Assembly: GCF_006540305.1 (NCBI RefSeq)
Contig: NZ_BJOR01000002.1
Coordinates: forward strand, 1 to 64,000
Source of the DNA: Streptomyces sp. 6-11-2
Lineage (GTDB): Bacteria > Actinomycetota > Actinomycetes > Streptomycetales > Streptomycetaceae
Direction: 5' to 3'
DNA length: 64,000 nt
Both the position numbers and the translations under genes were made by a program. Each line of letters starts with the position of its first letter. Position 1 is the first letter of the stretch. Of this stretch, positions 33,404-41,743 are shown one piece after another. Under the pieces are notes generated by a model that searched no databases, was not told where the DNA came from, and saw nothing but the letters and a program-made list of their open reading frames with translations.

Positions 33404-34810
33404 ATGGGCAGTCGGGTCGGAGCAGCGAGTCGGGACGGCGATCCGGTCAGCCGCAATCTGGAACTGGCGCTGCTGCTGGGCGCCGTGCTCATCTGCGGAT
33501 TCGGCCACGCCGGCAGCGCCCTCGCCCTCACGGGCAGCCTGCCGCCCGACCTGGTGGTCCACGTCGCCGTTCTGGCCCTGCCCCCGCTCCTGTGCCACCT
33601 GGCGGTGCGACGGTTCGCCCCCCACGCCGACCCGCTGATCCTGCCCCTGGCCACCCTGCTGACCGGCCTGGGCATCGTCCTGATCCACCGCCTCGACATC
33701 GCCTACCAGGCCCGGTACGGCTCGCCCACGGCGGTCGGCGGGCAGATCATGTGGGTCGCCCTCGCGGTACTCGGATTCATCGCGGTCGTGATCGCGCTCA
33801 GGGACCACCGCCGGCTCCAGCGCTATCCCTACCTGGCCGTCACCGTGGGCCTGGTGCTGCTGATGGCCCCGGCTTTCTATCCCGGCGACGTCTACGGCGC
33901 CAAGCGGTGGATCTTCCTCGGGCCGTTGTCCTTCCAGCCCGGCGAGTTCGTGAAGATCGTGATCGTGCTCTTCTTCGCCGGGTACCTGACGCTCCGCAGG
34001 GACGCCCTGGCCCTGGCCGGACGACGCTTCATGGGCATGTACCTGCCCCGAGGGCGGCAACTCGGCCCGATCGCGGCAGTGTGGGTCATCAGCCTGCTCG
34101 TCCTGGTCTTCGAACGGGACCTCGGCACCTCGCTCATCTTCTTCGGCGCCTTCGTGATCATGCTGTACGTCGCGACCGAGCGGACCAGCTGGGTGGTGTT
34201 CGGCGTCGGCTTGTTCGCCGTCGGAGCCTTCGTCGTGGGCTCCTTCGAACCGCACGTCCACGGCCGAGTGGTCGCCTGGCTGCACCCGATGGACATCTAC
34301 CTCCCCCCGGAGCAGCGGCCGGCCGGTCTGATCTCCGACCAGGCGGCCCAGGCGCTGTTCAGCTTCGGCTCCGGCGGGATGCTCGGTTCCGGCCTCGGCC
34401 AGGGCCACCCCGAACTCATCGGCTTCGCCGGGCGCAGCGACTTCATCCTCACCACGGTCGGCGAGGAGCTCGGCCTGGCCGGAGTGATGGCCGTGATCCT
34501 GCTGTACGCGCTGCTCGCCGAACGCGGCCTGCGCACGGCGGTCACCGTGACCGACCCGTTCGGCAAGCTGCTGGCCGCCGGTCTGTCGACCACGCTGGTG
34601 CTCCAGGTGTTCGTCGTCGTCGGCGGAGTCTCCGGGCTCATCCCGCTCACCGGAAAGGCCCTGCCGTTCCTGGCCCAGGGCGGCTCCGCGATGGTCGCCA
34701 ACTGGCTGCTCGTCGCCCTCCTGCTCAAGGTCAGCGACACCGCCCGCCGCCCCGCGCCCGTCCCGGCGGCGGACCTGGACGCCGCCGAGACCCAGCTGGT
34801 CCGCCGGTGA
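33404..34810 (+). CDS. FtsW/RodA/SpoVE-family peptidoglycan polymerase
   Basis: A SEDS-family integral membrane protein of 468 residues with about ten helices. It polymerises lipid II into glycan chains together with a class B penicillin-binding protein. Conserved features are KRWIFLGPLSFQPGEFVKI, the segment ERDLGTSLIFFGAF, the large external loop with QAAQALFSFGSGGMLGSGLG and the final SGLIPLTGKALPFLAQGGSA. No penicillin-binding protein gene adjoins it. Streptomyces has several SEDS proteins, so this is probably an accessory paralogue. ATG 33404 follows GGGGGAA; longer in-frame starts run into the promoter region. Confidence 0.93.
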   Translation: MGSRVGAASRDGDPVSRNLELALLLGAVLICGFGHAGSALALTGSLPPDLVVHVAVLALPPLLCHLAVRRFAPHADPLILPLATLLTGLGIVLIHRLDIAYQARYGSPTAVGGQIMWVALAVLGFIAVVIALRDHRRLQRYPYLAVTVGLVLLMAPAFYPGDVYGAKRWIFLGPLSFQPGEFVKIVIVLFFAGYLTLRRDALALAGRRFMGMYLPRGRQLGPIAAVWVISLLVLVFERDLGTSLIFFGAFVIMLYVATERTSWVVFGVGLFAVGAFVVGSFEPHVHGRVVAWLHPMDIYLPPEQRPAGLISDQAAQALFSFGSGGMLGSGLGQGHPELIGFAGRSDFILTTVGEELGLAGVMAVILLYALLAERGLRTAVTVTDPFGKLLAAGLSTTLVLQVFVVVGGVSGLIPLTGKALPFLAQGGSAMVANWLLVALLLKVSDTARRPAPVPAADLDAAETQLVRR

Positions 34811-34858
34811 CCCGGGCCCCATGAGAGCCGCGGGCTGAGCGGCGCACCGTACGACGGG

Positions 34859-34896
34859 GGGAGTACGGCGTCGGTGGCGGCGTACTCCGTACTCCC
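34859..34896. terminator. Hairpin terminator between convergent genes
   Basis: The 10-base arms GGGAGTACGG and CCGTACTCCC lie between the FtsW/RodA-like gene and the 72-residue protein gene. Confidence 0.65.
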
Positions 34897-34974
34897 GCGG
34901 CACGGACCCGGAGTGCGTACGGGCGTGCCCTGGCGGCCGGAGACGGAGGCCGGCCGCCGGGTCCGTGCCCTCGT

Positions 34975-35193
34975 TCAGTGTTCGAGGAGCTTCCTGGCCA
35001 CGCGTGCCGCCGCTTCGCACTCGGCCGCGGGCGGCGACAGCTCGCTCAGCGTGTCGAGGTCCGTGTCCTGCTGGAGCTCCGTCTCCCAGGCGGCGGCGAG
35101 GCTCTCCTGTTCCTCGCGTGACAGGCCCTGGACGTGCTCCCGGTGGTGCGGGTCGAGGGCGGCCAGGAATCGCTCGACGGTATCGATGGGCAT
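34975..35193 (-). CDS. Small acidic helical protein (72 aa), unknown
   Basis: 72 residues, acidic and almost wholly helical by composition, with no membrane segment and one cysteine. The start is well supported by AAGGAG 7 bases before ATG 35193. No family was recognised. It stands alone between convergent and divergent neighbours. Confidence 0.7.
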   Translation of the reverse strand: MPIDTVERFLAALDPHHREHVQGLSREEQESLAAAWETELQQDTDLDTLSELSPPAAECEAAARVARKLLEH

Positions 35194-35383
35194 GTCGCTC
35201 TCCTTGATCAGGGGGTGCCGGCCCCGGCGGGGTCGCTGTCCCCAGCGTGAGCGGCGGGCGAGCCGCGCGGCCGGCGCCGTGGCCCACGCGCACCCGGACG
35301 GAGGAGGCCCGGCCGCGTACGCCGAGGCCGGTACATCGGGTTACTCCCCTCGTCGGACGCCGGCCGCGCCACCGTCCGGCACC

Positions 35384-35929
35384 GTGTGGGGGGTGAGAAC
35401 AAGCCGCCCCGCACGCCGTGCCTTCCTCGTGGTCCATGTGGTCGCCTCCGCCGCTTGGCTCGGCCTCTCCCTCGGACTGCTCGCCCTCGGGACCGCCGCT
35501 GTCACCACGCGGTCCGCGGTGACCGTGGAGACCTCGGTCCGCGCGATGAAACTCTTCGCCGACTGGCTCCTGCTCCCCGTCGCCTTCCTCACCCTGTTCA
35601 GCGGTCTGGTGCTGTCCCTGGGTACCCCGTGGGGGCTGGCACGGCACAGGTGGGTCCACACGAAGTTCTGGCTGACCCTGGCCACGACCGCCGCCACGAT
35701 CCTCGTGCTGCGCCCCGGGCTGGACTCGACGGTCCGGGACGTCGCCGCGGGCGAGTCGCTGCCCAGCTCCCGCGGAGTCCTGATGGGCCCGATCGTCTCC
35801 CTGACCGCATACGTCTTCATGACGGTGATCTCCGTGCTCAAACCCTGGGGCCTGACCCGCCGCGGCCGACGGCACCGCGCGTCCCAGCGCGCGGCCCAGA
35901 CCGCCCGCCGCCTGACCGAACCGGTCTGA
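35384..35929 (+). CDS. Integral membrane protein, DUF2269-like
   Basis: About 181 residues with four membrane helices: VVHVVASAAWLGLSLGLL, then helices at ~55-80, ~90-110 and ~135-155. A histidine in the first helix and RHRWVHTKFW later are reminiscent of DUF2269/YndJ-type or haem-associated four-helix proteins, but no firm family assignment is possible. GTG 35384 or GTG 35393 could start it; neither has a good ribosome-binding site. The open frame extends far upstream through arginine-rich, probably untranslated sequence. It ends in a basic tail. Confidence 0.72.
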   Translation: MWGVRTSRPARRAFLVVHVVASAAWLGLSLGLLALGTAAVTTRSAVTVETSVRAMKLFADWLLLPVAFLTLFSGLVLSLGTPWGLARHRWVHTKFWLTLATTAATILVLRPGLDSTVRDVAAGESLPSSRGVLMGPIVSLTAYVFMTVISVLKPWGLTRRGRRHRASQRAAQTARRLTEPV

Positions 35930-36013
35930 CGCGGTCGCGGACCGGGCTCGGCGAGATCACGTCTGCGCACCCGGCGCACCGGGTCGTTGACCGCGGAGCC
36001 CGGGCCCGCCACG

Positions 36014-36418
36014 ATGCCCGCCATGCCCCACATGCCGACCGCCGTCAGGGCCGTCCGCGTCATCCTCTTCCTCGTGGCCCCGGTCAGCGGCACCGTGGCC
36101 CTGCGGTTCGCGGTGGCCGGTGCCACGGTCAGGAGCGGTGCCTTCGGCGAGCTGATCATGGGCCTGCTGTTCCTCGAGGCCCTTCCCTTCGCCGTGCTGG
36201 CCGTGCTGTCGCTCGTCGTCGCGCTGAAGACCGCGAAGGGCGGCAACGGCGTCCGCGCCGGCGCGGACGCCGCCGGCCGGCTGATGATCGGCACCGGGGT
36301 CGTCGGCGCCCTGGCGCACCACAGGGCGTGGAGCGCCGGGGCCGTGCTGGGCGCCGTCCTGCTGCTCCTGGCCACGGGGCCCGACACGAGGGACTGGTTC
36401 GACACCCCGCGCCTGTGA
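36014..36418 (+). CDS. Small integral membrane protein (134 aa), unknown
   Basis: About 134 residues with four hydrophobic segments (~12-35, 40-68, 90-110 and 112-122). ATG codons at 36014, 36023 and 36032 are all possible starts; GGAG lies about 14 bases before the first. No family was recognised. It follows the preceding membrane-protein gene by 84 bases on the same strand, so the two may be cotranscribed. Confidence 0.6.
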   Translation: MPAMPHMPTAVRAVRVILFLVAPVSGTVALRFAVAGATVRSGAFGELIMGLLFLEALPFAVLAVLSLVVALKTAKGGNGVRAGADAAGRLMIGTGVVGALAHHRAWSAGAVLGAVLLLLATGPDTRDWFDTPRL

Positions 36419-36463
36419 CGTTCCGCGCGGGCCCGGCGGCCGTGCCGGGACCGCGCCGCCGGC

Positions 36464-36500
36464 GGCGTGCGGCGGGCACCGGCCGGGGCCGCCGCACGCC
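36464..36500. terminator. Hairpin terminator between convergent genes
   Basis: The perfect 12-base arms GGCGTGCGGCGG and CCGCCGCACGCC, with a 13-base loop, lie 11 bases after the SGNH hydrolase stop. Confidence 0.75.
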
Positions 36501-36511
36501 CCCGCCGGGAC

Positions 36512-37444
36512 TCAGCCGCGCCCGTGCGGCTTGCCCAGCACGTCCAGCACCGCGCGTGCCATGGCCTCCTCACCCCGGGCGTTGGGGTGGGCCGGGGCCG
36601 CGGGCGAGGCCGGCTGCAAGGGCTCGATCCAGCGGTCCGCCGGGGACTTGCACATGTCGTGGCCGACCGTGGGCCGGTAGGTGTCGACGTACTCCGCGTG
36701 GTTCCACGCGGCCACCAGGCGGAGCATCGTGTTCAGCCGTTTCTCGGTGTCCCGCAGATAGGGGAAGTCCTGCGAGGCGAACGGCACCGAGGGGAAGCAG
36801 CCGCTGCCGTCGTCGGGCAGCAGGTCCGGGTAGCCGACGACGAGCACCCGGGCGTGCGGCGCCCTGGCGTGCACGGCCCGCAGCACGCGGTCCACCTTCG
36901 GCGCCGTCCGCGCGATGTCGAGCGTCAGCCGGTCGATGCCGGACGAGGCGTAGTGACGCCGGCAGGGATCCCCGGTCGGCTGCTGGGAGCCGAGTTGTGC
37001 GCAGGTGGCGATGATGGAGCCGAACCCGACGTCGTTGCCGCCGATCTGGACCGTCACCAGGTCCGTGTCCTTGCGCAGGGCGTTGAGCTGGGCGTCGTTG
37101 GAGCCCTGAGGCTTCCACATCTCCTCGGTCGTCGCCCCGGCGCAGCTCACGTCCTCGAAGGAGGCGGCCTTCCGCTCGGCCGCGACGATCGACGGGTAAT
37201 TGCTGTCCGAACGGCCGCAGTCGGCGTCGACCTGCGGTGGGATTCCGGGACCGGAGGTGTACGAGTCCCCGAGCGACACGTAGTGCGCGGCGCGGCCGGA
37301 CCCCACGCCGGACCCGGCACCGTGCGCCGAGGCGGGCGCCGTGGAAGCGGCGACGAGGGCGCATCCGCCGAGCGCCGCCCCCACCGCGGCCGGCCACCGC
37401 CGGTGTCTCGCCACCGCCGCACCCGTACGTTGCTGACGAACCAT
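36512..37444 (-). CDS. Secreted SGNH/GDSL esterase-lipase
   Basis: 310 residues with a signal peptide (basic start, hydrophobic ~18-38, ending PASAHG). The SGNH motifs are in order: GDSYTSGPG (nucleophile Ser), the glycine block in CAGATTEEM, the oxyanion Asn in QIGGNDVGF and the catalytic His in AHPNARGEEAM. Four or more paired cysteines fit an extracellular enzyme like the Streptomyces scabies esterase family. It hydrolyses carboxyl esters of unknown origin. ATG 37444 has a strong GGGGGAG 5 bases upstream. A TACCG-TT-CGGTA palindrome lies about 80 bases upstream over a likely -10 box. Confidence 0.92.
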   Translation of the reverse strand: MVRQQRTGAAVARHRRWPAAVGAALGGCALVAASTAPASAHGAGSGVGSGRAAHYVSLGDSYTSGPGIPPQVDADCGRSDSNYPSIVAAERKAASFEDVSCAGATTEEMWKPQGSNDAQLNALRKDTDLVTVQIGGNDVGFGSIIATCAQLGSQQPTGDPCRRHYASSGIDRLTLDIARTAPKVDRVLRAVHARAPHARVLVVGYPDLLPDDGSGCFPSVPFASQDFPYLRDTEKRLNTMLRLVAAWNHAEYVDTYRPTVGHDMCKSPADRWIEPLQPASPAAPAHPNARGEEAMARAVLDVLGKPHGRG

Positions 37445-37522
37445 CAGTTCTCCCCCCTGGGCCGGGACATCGCACGCCGTCGGCACCGGGGCGCCGCCGT
37501 CGCACGTTCGACTGGGCTTGTA

Positions 37523-37534
37523 TACCGTTCGGTA
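37523..37534. promoter_or_regulatory. Palindrome TACCG-TT-CGGTA upstream of the SGNH esterase gene
   Basis: A perfect 12-bp inverted repeat of the kind bound by TetR-family repressors. It overlaps TATACA (minus strand, 37519-37524), a possible -10 box of the esterase gene. No repressor gene is adjacent. Confidence 0.45.
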
Positions 37535-37622
37535 AGTCCCCGGGGCCAGGGGTGTGAAGCGGCGACGGTGTTCCCGCGGCGGCCGCCGGGGACGGCGGCT
37601 GTGCCGTGTGCGGCGCACGGCG

Positions 37623-39503
37623 TCACTCCGGGATGGCCAGCGGCAGTTCGGCGGTGATCGTGGCACCCTCGGGCGTGGTGCGGACGGTCAGGGTGCCGCC
37701 GATCTGCTCGACGCGCTCGTGCATGGACTGGATGCCGACGCCGGGTGTCCACGGCTCGGTGCAGCGGCCGGAGTCGGCGACCGTCACCCGCAGGTGGGTG
37801 CTGCCGCGCAGTTCCAGGGTGAGCGTGGCGGCGGTGACGGCGGCGTGCCGGGCGATGTTGGTGACGGCCTCCACCGCCACCCGGTAGGCGGTGACCTCGA
37901 CGGCCGCGGGCAGCTGCGGCAACTGCTCCGGGGCGTCGACCGTCACCGTGAGGGGGCGGCCGTCGGCGACCCGCAGCGGGGCGGTGCGCTGGCGGATGGC
38001 CTCGACGAGGCCGAGTTCGTCGAGGGCGCGGGGGCGCAACCCGTAGACGATCCGGCGGATCTCGGTGATCGTGTCGCCCACGTCGGCGCGCAGCGCGCGC
38101 AGCGTCCCGACCGCGTGCTCGGGGTCGGTGGCGATGAGGTTGGCGACCGCGTCCGCCGTGTAGGCGATGCCGGTCAGGGTGGGGCCCAGCCCGTCGTGCA
38201 GATCGCGGCGCATGCGCCGCCGCTCCTCCTCCAGCGCGGTCACCGTACGGCCCCTGGACAGGCGCAGTTGCTCGCTGAGACGGGCCGCGTGCAGGGCCTG
38301 CGCGAGCGGCGCCGCGACCAGATCGACCACCACGGCGGCCGCGCGGGGCAGCCGCAGATGTCCCGGCGGCAGACCGACCACGAGATCGCCCACCTTCTCA
38401 CCATCCGCGCGCAGGGCGGTGACCTGGACGTGGTCCGGGTCGACGGTGCCCGCGGTGGCGACCACGGTGTCCTCCTGGCGAAGCTCGATGCCGGGCACAC
38501 CGAGCGTGGTGCGCAGGGTGTGCAGCCACAGCGGGGGCGGGGCGCCGGCGGTCAGGTCCGTGCCGAGCCGGGTCAGCGTCTCCACCGGGTCGGCCGAGCG
38601 GCCGAACAGCATCTCGTCCATCACCGCCTCGACATGACGCCGGACCGGCTGGTACCCGGCGGCGATCCCGGCCGCCAGCAGGGGCGGTACGCCCTTGCCC
38701 GGCCGGGCGCCCACCGCCAGCTCCCACACGGCGGCGACACCCTCGTACACCGCGGCACTCAACGCGAGCATGACGATGAGGACGGCGGCGCCGCGCATCA
38801 CCACCCGTACGTCCACCGCGCGGGGCGCGACCAGCGCCACGGTGATGGAGCCCGGCAGCAGCAGCGACACCGCGCCGACCGCCACCACGCCGGCCGGGAA
38901 GCCCGGTGTGAGGGAGTTGTCCAGCGCGAACAGCAGCATCCCGGCCAGCGTCGTCGCGGCGGCACCCAGCACCAGCCACAGCACGCGGCGCCGGTCGTCG
39001 CCGGAGGTGAGCTCGAACAGCACCCAGGTGCCGGCGCACATCGCGGTCCCGGAGGCCACCCCGGCCGCGATCAGCGCCGGCTCGCCGCCCGTCACCGACG
39101 CGACCGCGCAGCCCGCCCCGCAGAGGGCGACCGAAGCCTCCGCCCAGCGCAGTGCCCGCGACACCGGCCGCACCTCGACGACGCGGAGGGCGGCCAGCGG
39201 CAGGGTGACCGTCGAGGCCAGCACCACCGGTACGACGGCGAGTTCCGGGACACCGGCCGCGGCCAGGAGCGGTGCGCTCAGCAGCGCCGCCGCGGACAGG
39301 CCGAGCAGCCGGGAGGGGGCCGAGGCCCCGCGCCGGGCGGTGACCAGGGCGTACGACGCCGTCAGTCCGAGGCCGACGATGACGGCCCACAGGACCCACC
39401 GCCCGGACGGGGACGGCGGTGCCCACCACTGGGACGCGACCGACGCACCGGCGACCGGCGCGAGGGCCGCACACCGCAGAGCGGTCCGCAGGGGCGCGGT
39501 CAT
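37623..39503 (-). CDS. Sensor histidine kinase, HisKA_3 (NarL/LuxR-pair type)
   Basis: 626 residues. The N-terminal ~290 contain about eight membrane helices in place of an extracellular sensor. A GAF-like or linker region follows (~310-410), then the dimerisation/phospho-acceptor helix EEERRRMRRDLHDGLGPTLTG (His near residue 430) and a HATPase_c domain ending the protein (VTNIARHA N-box, GVGIQSMHERVEQIGG). It phosphorylates the response regulator encoded directly upstream; the start codon overlaps that gene's stop (ATGA), giving translational coupling. The signal is unknown. Confidence 0.93.
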   Translation of the reverse strand: MTAPLRTALRCAALAPVAGASVASQWWAPPSPSGRWVLWAVIVGLGLTASYALVTARRGASAPSRLLGLSAAALLSAPLLAAAGVPELAVVPVVLASTVTLPLAALRVVEVRPVSRALRWAEASVALCGAGCAVASVTGGEPALIAAGVASGTAMCAGTWVLFELTSGDDRRRVLWLVLGAAATTLAGMLLFALDNSLTPGFPAGVVAVGAVSLLLPGSITVALVAPRAVDVRVVMRGAAVLIVMLALSAAVYEGVAAVWELAVGARPGKGVPPLLAAGIAAGYQPVRRHVEAVMDEMLFGRSADPVETLTRLGTDLTAGAPPPLWLHTLRTTLGVPGIELRQEDTVVATAGTVDPDHVQVTALRADGEKVGDLVVGLPPGHLRLPRAAAVVVDLVAAPLAQALHAARLSEQLRLSRGRTVTALEEERRRMRRDLHDGLGPTLTGIAYTADAVANLIATDPEHAVGTLRALRADVGDTITEIRRIVYGLRPRALDELGLVEAIRQRTAPLRVADGRPLTVTVDAPEQLPQLPAAVEVTAYRVAVEAVTNIARHAAVTAATLTLELRGSTHLRVTVADSGRCTEPWTPGVGIQSMHERVEQIGGTLTVRTTPEGATITAELPLAIPE

Positions 39504-40174
39504 GAGGCGGGGCCGGACGCGTCGTCGCCCAGTCCCCGCTCGCGGGCGAGCAGGATGGCCTCGGTCCGGCCGCTCACCCCCAGTTTGGCGAAGATGGCGG
39601 ACAGGTGGTTCGCGACGGTCTTGACGGCCAGTGCCAGCTCGGCCGCGACACGGGCGTTGCCGTGACCGCGTGCCACCCGGTCGAGGATCTCGCGTTCCCG
39701 GGCGGTCAGTTCGGGGAAGGGGTCGGCCGGCCGGGGCGGCGGTCCGACCTGGCCGAGCAGACGGGCCGCCACACCCGGCGCGATGACGAACTGACCGGTC
39801 GCCACGGACCGGATGGTGGTCAGGATCTCCTCCTGCTGGGCCCCCTTGAGGAGATAGCCGCGGGCCCCGGCACGCAGCGCCGACAGCACCGTCTCGTCGT
39901 CCTCGTACATGGTGACGACGAGCACCGCGACGTCGGGCAGCAGCGCGGTCAGCCGCCGGGTGGCCTCCACCCCGTCCATCGCCGGCATTCGGATGTCCAT
40001 CACCACCACGTCGGGGCGGCTCAACTGCGCCTCGCGGAGCGCCTCTTCGCCCGTGGCAGCCTCCGCCACCACGTCCACCCCGGCCAGCGAGGTCAGCAGC
40101 GCGCTCATCCCGCGCCGCACCACGGGATGGTCGTCGGCGATGAGCACCCGGATGGGACGGGCCGCGGAGGTCAT
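39500..40174 (-). CDS. LuxR/NarL-family response regulator
   Basis: 224 residues. The receiver domain (~8-125) has the acidic pair ADD, the phospho-acceptor Asp in VVMDIRMPAMDG and the lysine in YLLKGA. The C-terminal LuxR helix-turn-helix (~155-215) includes LTAREREILDRVARGHGN and VANHLSAIFAKLGV. It is the partner of the downstream kinase, to which it is coupled by an ATGA overlap. The ATG at 40174 was chosen because the receiver fold starts right after it; an upstream in-frame ATG lies in proline-rich sequence. Targets are unknown. Confidence 0.94.
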   Translation of the reverse strand: MTSAARPIRVLIADDHPVVRRGMSALLTSLAGVDVVAEAATGEEALREAQLSRPDVVVMDIRMPAMDGVEATRRLTALLPDVAVLVVTMYEDDETVLSALRAGARGYLLKGAQQEEILTTIRSVATGQFVIAPGVAARLLGQVGPPPRPADPFPELTAREREILDRVARGHGNARVAAELALAVKTVANHLSAIFAKLGVSGRTEAILLARERGLGDDASGPAS

Positions 40175-40350
40175 GTCCCGATGATGGCGGAGAACGGTTC
40201 CCGGCGGGGAGGCTCTTCTCCCGGGAGGTGCGGGAAAACCTCCCTGCCGCCGGGGACGGTCCACCGATGCGGGCCGGACCGGTGCTGCCGCATGCTCACC
40301 GCACCGGGTCGCCGCACCGGCGTCCCCGACTCCCGGACACAGGAGCCCAG

Positions 40351-40758
40351 ATGAGCCAGACCAGCCGCACGGAAACCGTCCCCGGCCTCACCCGCAAGAA
40401 CAAGGTGGGCCTCGTCCTCGCGGGCCTCCTGGGCCTGCTCGACATGACCAACTTCTTCACGCTCCCGGATCCCGACTCGGACACCCAGGGCCCGCCGATG
40501 GCCGTCGCCATCGCCGACGGCGTGCTCGGTGTGATCACGGTGCTCGCCGTCGTCTACACCTGGCGCACGCTGAACCGGACCGGCTCCCGCGTCGTGGCGG
40601 CCTCCCGGATCCTGTCGGTGGTCTCGGCCCTCCCGGCGTTCTTCGTCAGCGGTGTCCCGGCCGCGGTGGTCGCCCTGGTCGCCGTGTTCACGATCCTCAG
40701 CGTCGTCGTCATCGCCCTCGTCCTGACCCGCCCGGCCCCGGAGGCCGGAACCGCCTGA
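40351..40758 (+). CDS. Four-helix membrane protein (135 aa), unknown
   Basis: 135 residues. A polar N-terminus of about 18 residues (GLTRKNKVG) precedes four membrane helices (~20-38, 48-68, 80-100 and 104-124). ATG 40351 is well supported by AGGAG 5 bases upstream. It diverges from the two-component pair, so it may be a target of that regulator (inference). It resembles generic small membrane proteins of Streptomyces without a defined function. Confidence 0.78.
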   Translation: MSQTSRTETVPGLTRKNKVGLVLAGLLGLLDMTNFFTLPDPDSDTQGPPMAVAIADGVLGVITVLAVVYTWRTLNRTGSRVVAASRILSVVSALPAFFVSGVPAAVVALVAVFTILSVVVIALVLTRPAPEAGTA

Positions 40759-40792
40759 CCGGCTCCGGGAGCACGCCGTGCCGCTCGGGCAC

Positions 40793-40837
40793 CGGGGACG
40801 CATCCGCCACCGCAGGGGAGCGGCGGATGCGTCCCCG
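40793..40837 (+). terminator. Strong hairpin terminator after the 135-aa membrane protein gene
   Basis: 16-base arms (CGGGGACGCATCCGCC and its complement) with a 13-base loop, 34 bases after the stop. Confidence 0.85.
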
Positions 40838-40902
40838 TGTGTCGTTCCCGGCCGGCCTGCCCTCGTCCCGGTCGTGCTGCCGTCGTCGGGACGCCGAAAA
40901 CG

Positions 40903-40942
40903 CCGTACGCGCCCGACGCCAGGGGGCGTCGGGCGCGTACGG
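40903..40942 (-). terminator. Strong hairpin terminator of the conservon/P450 operon
   Basis: A perfect 18-base stem (beginning CCGTACGCGCCCGACGCC) with a 4-base loop. It begins 12 bases after the enoyl-CoA hydratase stop and should end the whole leftward transcript from cvnA. Confidence 0.85.
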
Positions 40943-40954
40943 ACGGCAGTGCGG

Positions 40955-41743
40955 TCAGCGCTGGGCCACGGCCCGGCCCTGGTTGAGCTGTGCGGTGAGG
41001 AGATGGGCGTCGAGCAGTGCGACGTCGGCGGTGCGGTCGGCCCGCGCGTAGCCGGCCAGCATGCGCTTGGTGAGGGTGAGGGCTTCCGGTGCGCGCCGGA
41101 CGAGGGGCCTGATCCAGGCGTCGACGGCCGCGTCCAGCTCCTCCACGGGCGCGACCTTGTGCAGGAGACCGAGCCGGTGGGCGGTCGCCGCGTCGAACGG
41201 TTCGCAGGTGAGCATGAGTTCGCGGATCCTGGCGGATCCGCCCTCGGCGACCAGGCGGCCCATGGCGCCTCCCCAGGCGGGGGGCAGACCGAGGGCGATC
41301 TCCGGCATACGGAACCGGCAGGTGTCCGCCCCCGCGCGCAGGTCGCAGAAGGAGGCGAGCGCCAGGCCGGCGCCCACGACCCTGCCGTGGAGTCTGGCGA
41401 TGGTCACCGCGTGCGAGCTCTCCAGGGCGTCGCACACGCGGTAGGCCTTGTCCACGATGCGGCGCATGGCGCCGCCGGTCGGGTCTTCCGCCAGTGCCGC
41501 CTGGAACTCGTCGCGGTCGGCGCCGAGGCAGAAGTCGTCGCCCTCCGCCGACAGCAGCAGCACCCGGATGTCGGGCCGTTCATGGAGGGTGTTGAGCAGG
41601 GAGACGAGGTCGTCGAGAGCCGCGACCGTCAGCGAGCCGTCCTGCGCCGACGGATTGAGCCGGACGCGGAGGACAGGTCCGTCCTGCTCGACGTGTATCG
41701 CCTTGTAGGGGAAGTTGTCGAAGGCATTGGTCATTTCGATCAT
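40955..41743 (-). CDS. Enoyl-CoA hydratase/isomerase family protein
   Basis: 262 residues of the crotonase fold. The oxyanion-hole segments are LSAEGDDFCLGADRDEF and HGRVVGAGLALASFCD; the second catalytic region reads PEIALGLPPAWGG. One or both of the usual catalytic glutamates may be replaced, so the exact reaction (hydration, isomerisation or other) is open. Its start overlaps the stop of the upstream P450 gene (ATGA), so the two proteins are translationally coupled and probably act on the same substrate, bound as a CoA ester or thioester. Confidence 0.9.
   Translation of the reverse strand: MIEMTNAFDNFPYKAIHVEQDGPVLRVRLNPSAQDGSLTVAALDDLVSLLNTLHERPDIRVLLLSAEGDDFCLGADRDEFQAALAEDPTGGAMRRIVDKAYRVCDALESSHAVTIARLHGRVVGAGLALASFCDLRAGADTCRFRMPEIALGLPPAWGGAMGRLVAEGGSARIRELMLTCEPFDAATAHRLGLLHKVAPVEELDAAVDAWIRPLVRRAPEALTLTKRMLAGYARADRTADVALLDAHLLTAQLNQGRAVAQR

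Noticed and set aside
34874..35383. A long N-terminal extension of the DUF2269-like membrane protein
   Set aside because: It overlaps the well-initiated 72-residue gene on the other strand and encodes arginine-rich sequence without domains.
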